Shown here piece by piece: positions 56,955-64,000 of a stretch of DNA of 64,000 nucleotides. Where the stretch lies: assembly GCA_025200525.1 (NCBI GenBank), contig CM045767.1:3793437-3857436 (forward strand), read 5' to 3'. The translations under genes and the position numbers were made by a program. Origin of the DNA: Camellia lanceoleosa (lineage: Eukaryota > Streptophyta > Magnoliopsida > Ericales > Theaceae). Position 1 is the stretch's first letter. Each line of letters begins with the position of its first letter. Under the pieces are notes generated by a model that was given only the letters and a program-made list of their open reading frames with translations, ran no database searches and had not been told where the DNA came from.

Positions 56955-59336
56955 GGATTTTCTTCAAGACTTCTTCACTCTTCTTGGTTGGCTCTTTGCT
57001 GACGTCATCTAGGACTTTTATGTCCTCATCTTTAATCTCTGCAGCTTCTACTTCTTGTATGTTGCAGGTGGATTTCATTGCTGCCATGGAGCAATTCTTT
57101 GCTTGCATTTGATCCCCTCTGACCTCCTCAATTCCGTGCTCTGTTGGGAACCGCAACAGCTGGTGCAACGTTGAGGGAACAACCCTCATTGCATGCAGCC
57201 ATAGCCTTCCCAAGATAGCATTGTAAAGGGAGGGAGTGTCAATTACTGTGAACTTAGTTTTTACCTTTTTGGTGCCAACCTGCACCTCCAAACTTACTAC
57301 CCCCAGGGGCCACGTCGGCATTCCACTGAACCTGACTATTGGACCATTGGATTGCTCCAGATCATCTTGGTGAAGGCCAAGCTCTTTGTAACACTTGACA
57401 TACATGATGTCACAAGAGCTGCCCTGGTCAATTAAGATGCGTTTCACCTGGCATTCTCTAATCTGGGGGGATATTACCAAGGCATCGTTGCATGGATGCT
57501 GCACTATCTCTAGGTCGTCTTCAGTAAAGGACACCACTAGTCCCTGGCACTCGTCTGCCCTAGGTCCTTTCTGCATGACTTGGTACACATGTTGCAAGTG
57601 TTTTACTTTCTGAGTCTCCCTACGTATTTCGTTCTCATTGACCTTCGAGTGAATCATATTGATCACTCGAGGTCCGCTTGCATGCGGTTGTGGTGCTGGA
57701 GAAGGCGGTGCTGCCGGTGCCTGAGGCAGTCTTGCTTGCTCTTCCCTTGTCCTGGCCTCGTCTACAAGGTCCTTTAAATGACCTTGTCTTACCAGGTCTT
57801 CCAGATGTGCCTTCAGGGCTCTGCACCCTTGAGTCAGATGCCCAGCTTCATTGTGGTAAGCACAGTGCTTGCCAAGGCTTCTTCCCATAAATTCACCCGG
57901 AACCCTTACTGGTGCTCTATAATAGGGCTGATTTCGGTTTTTTTCCAAGACTTTGAAAACCAGGATTCGGAATATGGTTGTGACTGCCTGCACAGCCCTT
58001 AATCCTGTTTCTGGCTTATTGTATCCGCCATTACTTCGGCCTCGCTTTGGCGAGCTGTTTCCCTTCTCTTGTTTCGACGCCTTTGTCCCCGGTGTGTCTT
58101 CCTCGGCCCTCGCATACTTCTCAATTCTGGCTATCAGTTCCTCCATACTTTTTGGCAGTGTCTTTGCCAATGATTTTCGAAACAAACAATCATCTTTTAG
58201 GCCGTTCTTAAAAGACACGACTGCCACCTCTTGGTTACATCTTGGTATCCGGTTGAATACCTCATAGTACCTCTTGGCATAGGCCCTAAGGCTTTCATCC
58301 TCACTAATTCTCAAAGCCATTAGGGAGTCTACCCTTAATGGCTATAGCTTGTTTGTCACAAACCTGGCCACGAACATCTCGACCAGGCCTTCCCAGATTT
58401 TCACAGTTCTTTTCGGCAATTTGTGAAACTAGTCCGATGCAATTTCCCCAAAGGACGAAGGGAACACCTTGCAAAGCAACGGTTCATTCCCGGTGTATAA
58501 TACCATCGAGTTTAGGTACAAGCCGACGTAAAAGTTGGGGTCTGACTTACCGTCGTATATCTGAAATCTCGGCATATTGAACATGATTTGAATTTATCCA
58601 ATTCTACTGAATATAGCGTTCTCGGTTTGACTGGGGAAGTCACCTCGGCATCTTGTCGCTTCCTTTGGAGGTAATCCCTCAGATCCTCCTTGGTCCATCC
58701 AAAAGCTCGGCTATTATCAGAGTTTAGCCTCTTTGGTGCATTACTTCCAGTGTCATTATGAGTCCTTTTGGACCTCCCTCCATTGGTCGTGTTGAAACAG
58801 AGTTCCTTTCCTTGAACATCCTGATGTTCTTTGGTGTATGCTTCTTTGGTTCGACGTGTCTTCTGGGATTCTCTTCTCATTAATTCTCCATGCCCATCCT
58901 CCCGTGAAGGCCGGTGAGAATGTCCCTTGGTCCTGTTGTGCTGTGGGACTGCAGGAACTGTTTTCTGCCCCCCTTTATGAGCATCCTTCTTGGCTGCTGA
59001 AATCGGCGTATCTTGTAATGGGAACGGTGGCTACACGTTCTGCATCATGAAATTGACGACCGTTTGCTGGTTCGCCAATTTGTCCGCCATTCCCTTCATC
59101 TCTCTGTCCCTTCTTAGGCATCTATCTTTCTATACCTGGAGGTCGTTCTCGTTATAATACCCGCCTCGGTCTGCCTTCTTTGGTACGTTGCCCTCCTAGC
59201 AGACGTCTTTCTCTCCGGGATTCTGATCCTGAGTTTCTTCATTACAATTATCCTCTTCTACATTGGGATCAAAGTGCTTACCACTCCCAGTAGGGATGTT
59301 GTCCCTGACCTTTTCTTTCTGTCTATCGTTGGCCAT
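56935..59336 (-). pseudogene. Tat-B gag and protease
   Basis: The first ATG after the PBS is at 59334-59336 (MANDRQKEKVRDNIP), as in Tat-A. The N-terminal part has stops and a frameshift near 58600. The capsid-like region reads MPRFQIYDGKSDPNFYVG and SFGEIASDWFHKLP. A TAG follows FVTNKL near 58341. The 461-codon open stretch 56935-58320 carries the rest of the gag domain (SEDESLRAYAKRYYEVFNRI), a zinc knuckle (CAYHNEAGHLTQGC, all metal ligands present) and the protease: KRILIDQGSSCDIMYV, MPTWPLGVVSLEVQVG, then YNAILGRLWLHAM. The active-site DQGSS matches Tat-A. RT lies in a shifted frame overlapping the end. Confidence 0.85.
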
Positions 59337-59350
59337 CTATTCTCCTTTCT

Positions 59351-59371
59351 TTCCCACAGACGGCACCAAAT
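59351..59371 (-). other. Tat-B primer binding site
   Basis: On the minus strand, directly after the LTR end …ATACACA, comes atttggtgccgtctgtggga. It matches the Tat-A site apart from C to T in TGGCGCC. Confidence 0.8.
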
Positions 59372-59909
59372 TGTGTATGTCAGTTTCCGACCACATTGCC
59401 AAACAGGCACTCAGCTGGAGAGCACTAGCAAAATAGATTAAGCTCGAACAACTTGTTACAGAAAGATAAGATTCCGGCTATGGTTTGTCCACCCGGGGGC
59501 ATTCCGACAATTAAGTCAGTTATCTCTCAAAGATATCAAAAGTACTTGACTCACTATTTAGAATGCAAAAAGCATACCTTAGACCCACGAGGGGGCCTTA
59601 CTTTTATAACCAACATTGACCTGATTCCTGTAGAAGCCTAGCTTCAATGGACTCTGGCTCAATGCCTATCCAGGACCCTTAAATAGATAAAGATAAACTT
59701 CCTAAGAGCTTTATCCTTATCCAAGCTGAAGTCCTCCCTCATTTTAGGACTCTTGTAACTTATCCGCTCATCTTGGATTTCGGTATCTCTGTAGATAACC
59801 TCGGCCTAGCCGAGATTCCTCGGCGTCAAGTCAAGGACACGTGGCACCTTAGCTGGCACTTCGGTGCCACCTTGGCCACGTGTTGCTATCCAAAAAATAT
59901 GTCTCCACA
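59372..59909 (-). repeat. Tat-B 5' LTR
   Basis: 538 bp, plus-strand TGTGTATGTC to GTCTCCACA, homologous to 42942-43470. It carries an extra gaacaacttg block near 59447 absent from the other copy. It is followed by atata, matching 42937-42941. Confidence 0.88.
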
Positions 59910-60049
59910 ATATATATACATAAGGGTATATATATGTAAGATATTTATGTATTCAAATATATATATATGTGTGTGTGTGTGTGTGAGATATATATTGATT
60001 CAATTTTCTGTTTTTTTTTTATTCAATCAAACATATATATATATATATA
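59910..60049. repeat. AT/GT-rich flank, second copy of a duplicated segment
   Basis: Same block order as 42758-42941 (atacataagggtatatatat, gtaagatatttatgtatt, a GT run, gagatatat, attgattcaatt, attcaatcaaacatatat), about 45 bases shorter because of repeat-length differences. Confidence 0.8.
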
Positions 60050-61119
60050 TTACATAAATGTAAAATGCAACTGACCAAACCCACTACACAAATCTATTAA
60101 ATAACTCATCCCTGACGCCTCAAACCCACTAGATCTATTAAACTCAACACCGCTATCTCAATCCTTATGGAGTTCTTGATCATTATGGTTGTAGATATAG
60201 TGTTTTGGTCTTGATTTCGATGTTTCTTGTTAGAGGTTAAGAACAGAGAAAGTAGAGATGGAGGTTAGAATAAAAGGTTTGTGGACAGAGGGAGAAATGG
60301 AGAGAGGTGGTGGTGTGCATGGAGGGTTTGAGGGCAAAAAAAGAGATGGAAGGAAGAGTGAGACATTAGGGCAGTGAGCAATGGAAGTTGAGCCAGAAGA
60401 TAGAGATTGAAACAAAAAGGGAAAAAAAAAAAAATTCACCTTATTCTCCTACCATCTTACTCTTTCTTCTATTTCCTTTCTCTTCCGATGGATGACCATT
60501 TTTTTTCCTCTCTCTTTCATGCTCTCCAATCAAAACTCATCTGCTTCTCTTGTTTTAGTTTTGCCTTCTCTCAATTGCCTACTCTCACCCTTTCTAATTT
60601 AAACCCAAATGACACCAAAAAAATAAACCCAAATTCCAATTAAAAAATAATCACAAATCTATATCATTATCCAAATCTTTCAAAGACTTGACTGAAACCT
60701 CAAACAAAGATTCAATACAAAAAAGCGGCCTGAACTTGATTGTTAGTGGGTAGCTGAAGAGTGAGAAGATTGTACCCTTTCTCTCATTCTCTTACTTTTT
60801 TTTTCTCTCTATCTCTCTCTTTTGATCGCAACCCATATTGTAACCAACTGCCCCAAACCCAGATTGTGACCCAACATTGTTTCCATCACTACCCACCACT
60901 GCTCTTAAAACCATAGATCTAGGATTAGGGTTTTGAAAGAAGAAGATGAAGAGGAGGGAAAGAGGAAAAACAGATGGCAAATGGTGGAGGAGAGTGAGTG
61001 GAGGAAGAAGAAGGAGAAGGAGGAAATGATGAGGTGTGATATAGGCCGAAAGGTACCACATTGAGGCCACTTAAGTTACATTTTTAGTCTTTCAATTTTG
61101 TTTATTTGGTGGAGATGAT
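60050..61119. other. Intergenic DNA, purine and pyrimidine tracts
   Basis: A purine-rich block at about 60235-60435 and a pyrimidine-rich block at about 60440-60560 and 60775-60825 dominate. Short ORFs are low-complexity. No gene is recognised. Confidence 0.5.
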
Positions 61120-62148
61120 GTGTTTCGTGCACTTGTACAAATTTGGTAGGAAATATGAAAATTCAATAAAAAAGGGCGCGAAAGCAGATCCTCCGTGCGA
61201 GAAGTGAAGAATCCGAGCCAGCCAGACCACCGCACGTACGGCCAAGCTTCACCGCACGTGCGGCCCACCTAGGGACGCATATACATAATTTTTAATTTGT
61301 TTTGCTGAGAATAAAAGAAAGAAAAATAGCCAAACCTAGGGTTCAAGAAATTAATTCAGAGAAAATGGAGGCTAGGGTTCTAAAGAGAGGATTTTCTCTT
61401 AAAGCTTGAAGGACACTTCCATGAGGGTTTCTTCCTCATCTTCTTCCTCTTCCCACTCCTCCATGAGTGGCTAGTCGTCTTTTCTAGGGTTTGATGAAAC
61501 CCTAGCCATGTAATAGAATTTTTCATAAGCTTTAATTGTGAATTGGTTTGAATGGATGTATGGATGATTTAGAAGTTTTTAATAATTGTTTCTTTCATCT
61601 CTTCAAGCATTTTACTCTCTGTGATTGTTTAATGCTTTCTATGCATTAGTTTTCTTTGTATTTGTATTCAAAGTACGAGATGAGTCATGCTATGAGATAC
61701 GGGTCGTGTTGCTACCATAGTTTAGAGCAAACGACTCGTACTACTCGGGATGATTTGAGCTTGTACGTTAAATGCGACAACCCTCTTGATCAATATTTCA
61801 CACTTGTAGTTATGAAATATTGGGTATTTCAAACCGGATTGCAATTGATGGCCGATGTTAAATCTCGTTCATGTGGTTAGTGGTGAATTATTTACCCTAG
61901 GATTTTTCCCAAAAATTAATATCTCAAACCCTAATTTTAATATTCAATTTAATTATTCAAGTTCATTTAATTCTGGTTTAGTCACAGCATCCTCAAATCT
62001 TTTTAACCAAAATTGATTTAGGAATTTAAAAATTACATTAGTTTAATTTCACAATTGTCCCTGTGGATCGATACCTGGACTTGCCATTATTCTAAAAGAA
62101 TTTGGTGTAGTTTAGTGATTTATATTTGGTGAGTTCAACGAACCATCA
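61120..62148 (+). repeat. Probable 5' LTR of the Athila-like element
   Basis: The 3' end is fixed by the PBS. The 5' end is uncertain. It contains two copies of accgcacgt(a/g)cggcc near 61230-61265, and the repeated phrase tagggttt…gaaaccctag around 61490. It cannot be confirmed without the partner LTR. Confidence 0.5.
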
Positions 62149-62153
62149 AATTT

Positions 62154-62171
62154 TGGCGCCGTTGCTAGGGA
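62154..62171 (+). other. Primer binding site of the Athila-like element
   Basis: tggcgccgttgctaggga lies a few bases after the LTR end. It closely fits the complement of the plant tRNA-Asp 3' end, the primer usual for Athila and Tat elements. Confidence 0.75.
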
Positions 62172-62298
62172 CTTCTGGCGAAATTAGTTAATTTAAAGTT
62201 ATATTTTTATTTTAATTTTTAGTTTAGGATTTTATGCGTTCGTGTTGCTAAGTGTGCAGAGCGTTTGAAAGTGGAACTATCACCGAAGTGCAAGCGAA

Positions 62299-63576
62299 GT
62301 GCAACCGAGCTTTAAAAATAAAAAAACCTCAGCACTAAAGTGCTTAAATAGAAGCAAACACTCACAAACAAAGCACCAAAGTGCTAAAAAGAAAGACAAA
62401 GCTCAATTAGAGGTTGGAGACAACGTCTACACGTCAAGCACCCGCAAGACAAGTAAAGCATTTTCGTTAAACCGCTATATGTCTTCATCATCTTGCCGAG
62501 TACCCAAACAGCCTCGCAACGCTAACATTGCATTTAGAGATGTGCCAATCGATGCTTGGGCCACCAAACCAATTGCATGTGATACATCATTTGATGTGGA
62601 CTTCTTCCGTTGCCATCAAACCACTGTATGGAGTATTTAACAACTTGAAGATTGGGGCCTCCTGGGCATTTGCACCGTCATTGAACCGGCATATCCTTGC
62701 ATTGTGCGACTCTTTCATCAGCATATGTACATCAGCGACGAGGCCCCAGGAGCTCTTTGCTCCCTTGTTGATGGAGTGGAGTTAGTGGTCACTCCAGTTT
62801 CAATTGCCAAGGTCCTCCACTATTCCATGGACCCTATCAATGCAGAACAGTTCCTGGTATTCACTCAGGAACTCACCATCCCAACACTGGTAACTGAGTT
62901 TTATGAGGGGTGTCAGAATTATGACAACCGTACTAGCATCCAGCAGGCTAATTTACTATGCCGCCTTCTCTTCCTCGATGTGGTACTGAAAAAGAATGTC
63001 GTTCCTCTTGGCCACAAGGAAAAGCGGCGTGGGGACTTCCTCCGTGCTTTGCATCGATTTGACTTCGGGTTTTGGGTTGACATCCCTACTTTGATCTACA
63101 ACCAGATGCACCGAATCTTTAATGAAGTCAAAATACACAATACTCGGGGCAATTCTACATGGGCCCTTCCTTTTGCCAACCTCATTACTGCGCTCATAAA
63201 AGACCAAGAGACATACCCACTTCAGCCCAATGAGGTTCAGCTTCCGCCGCCTACATTTTATGGTAAAACCCACTGGTGCAAAACCACTGCTTGCCTGCCG
63301 CCTCCACTACTCTTCCTTGAAGCCCTGGCTAATCCTAATGATGCCCTAGTCGAGCCCGCCACTGCACCAATGCTAGCGCCACTGCCATTCCGTATGACGA
63401 GGGCACAATATCAGGCTCTTTTGGATAATCAAGCCGCCATTCAGCAATCTGTGGTTGATCTCCGGACCGACTATCAGGCTTATCGGGATTACTCACAGGC
63501 GACATTTGATGGGTATCAGCAGTCAGCTGCCTTTCTGCAAACTGACTTCTATGCATACCGGGATTCAAGTGAGTAG
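62299..63576 (+). pseudogene. Gag-like 'putative plant transposon protein' ORF with one stop
   Basis: A single frame of 425 codons is interrupted only by TAA at 62638-62640, between CHQTTVWSI and QLEDWGLLGI. The alternative start MSSSSCRVPKQPRNANIAFR lies at 62479. The central part has EAPGALCSLVDGVELVVTPV, then FDFGFWVDIPTLIYNQMHRI and WALPFANLITALIKDQETYP. It resembles the uncharacterised 'putative plant transposon protein' domain of Athila-like elements. The C-terminus has repeated SQATFDGYQQSAAF/QTDFYAYRD-like Tyr/Gln-rich segments that may form a coiled coil. Function is unknown; a Gag-like role is inferred from its position right after the PBS. Confidence 0.65.
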
Positions 63577-64000
63577 CGGTTTGATCAACTTGGTGCTAGG
63601 GTTCATGATGAGGCGTTCGAGACTTTGACATTGATGCATGCCCTATTTGAGCAGCATTTCCTACCACCGCCAGATCCTCATCAATGATTTCTGTATATTT
63701 CTTTTATTTTCTTTCCTTATTCATTTTGTTTTGTTTTATTTTCTTTTTCTTTTTCTTTTATACTGTACTAAAAAAAAATAAATTTCAAAGTGTGTGTGTT
63801 TGGGTGTCCTTCCCTTGCTGGATATGTGCCCACATTGTCTGGTAAGATCCTCTCTGTACAATTGCTTACATTGAGGACAATATTATATTCTAGTTCGGGG
63901 GTAAGGGTATTTGTAATAACCATTCATGTTTGTACTTGCTGCACTTGATTGCACCACTTCACTTAATGTTTACTTTGTGCCAGTATGGTAATGATATGAG
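63577..64000 (+). other. 3' non-coding region of the Athila-like element
   Basis: A pyrimidine-rich tract (63690-63770) is followed by the conserved cattgaggacaat…gttcgggggtaaggg segment. Nothing coding is seen to the end of the window. Confidence 0.5.

Larger units (their letters stand above)
42942..59909 (-). mobile_element. Tat-B: Ty3/gypsy Tat-type LTR retrotransposon
   Basis: A 17.0-kb element on the minus strand has LTRs of 529 bp (42942-43470) and 538 bp (59372-59909) and a target duplication atata (42937-42941 and 59910-59914), the latter in a low-complexity AT context. Minus-strand order is LTR, PBS, gag, protease, RT/RNase H, archaeal-type RNase H, integrase, 93-bp tandem array, antisense ORF (plus strand) and LTR. 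The organisation mirrors Tat-A but LTR sequences differ, so it is another family of the same lineage. A 5.17-kb solo LTR (48761-53933) splits pol. Many stops make it non-autonomous. Confidence 0.9.
61120..64000 (+). mobile_element. Athila-like non-autonomous LTR element (runs off window)
   Basis: An LTR-like region ends catca at 62148 and is followed by a PBS, then a single gag-like ORF (62299-63576). The 3' non-coding DNA contains cattgaggacaatatt and gttcgggggtaaggg (63870-63910), phrases typical of Athila-like non-autonomous elements. No protease, RT or integrase is seen before the window ends. The 5' boundary near 61120 is a guess (gtgtttcgtgcacttgtac), because the 3' LTR is outside the window. 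Confidence 0.6.

Noticed and set aside
54204..58341. Methylation-driven C to T origin for all premature stops in Tat-B.
   Set aside because: Some stops fit CAG to TAG or TGG to TAG, but others (after KLTLA, after TYRL) do not fit a single C to T change, so no general claim is made.
60230..61070. Short ORFs in purine/pyrimidine-rich DNA.
   Set aside because: Low-complexity Ser/Pro/Phe or Glu/Arg-rich translations without start context or homology.

Overview
This is nuclear DNA from a flowering plant, probably a eudicot. It is AT-rich, the only host gene recognised has spliced introns, and most annotatable sequence is nested plant transposable elements. I cannot name the species.

Layout. 1-7115 is AT-rich intergenic DNA with one hAT-type MITE (1384-1849) and a GC-rich island with G-box motifs (1860-2160). 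7116-10379 (minus) is a seven-exon ACT-domain-repeat (ACR) gene. Exon 6 is one base short, which predicts a truncated protein. 10441-18210 is AT-rich, with a roughly 1.5 kb composite palindrome (13037-14532), a GTAAGGT-type simple repeat and a Tourist-like MITE (16926-17084).

18216-32229 is a complete plus-strand Ty3/gypsy element of the Tat type (Tat-A): 775-bp LTRs, a perfect 5-bp target duplication (ccact), decayed gag-pol, a 58-bp tandem array and, antisense to gag-pol, a three-exon accessory ORF. Its protease/RT junction is split by a 2.74-kb chromovirus-type solo LTR (21352-24091, duplication caagt). 33281 to about 40284 is a minus-strand chromovirus lacking its 5' half. Its integrase is split by a 3.63-kb hAT transposon (35089-38717) with an 8-bp duplication.

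42942-59909 is a second, minus-strand Tat element (Tat-B) with about 530-bp LTRs. It has the same plan as Tat-A, including a 93-bp tandem array and an antisense ORF. Its pol is interrupted by a 5.17-kb Ogre-like solo LTR (48761-53933, duplication ctgct). The window ends inside an Athila-like non-autonomous element (about 61120-64000).

The most interesting pattern is the shared organisation of the two Tat elements: sense pol and an intron-containing antisense gene converge tail-to-tail on a tandem array whose monomer differs between them. Extra antisense ORFs and hypervariable 3' tandem repeats are already known for plant Tat elements, so this is a well-resolved example and not a wholly new system. 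Every mobile-element ORF here carries stops, frameshifts or insertions, so none looks autonomous.
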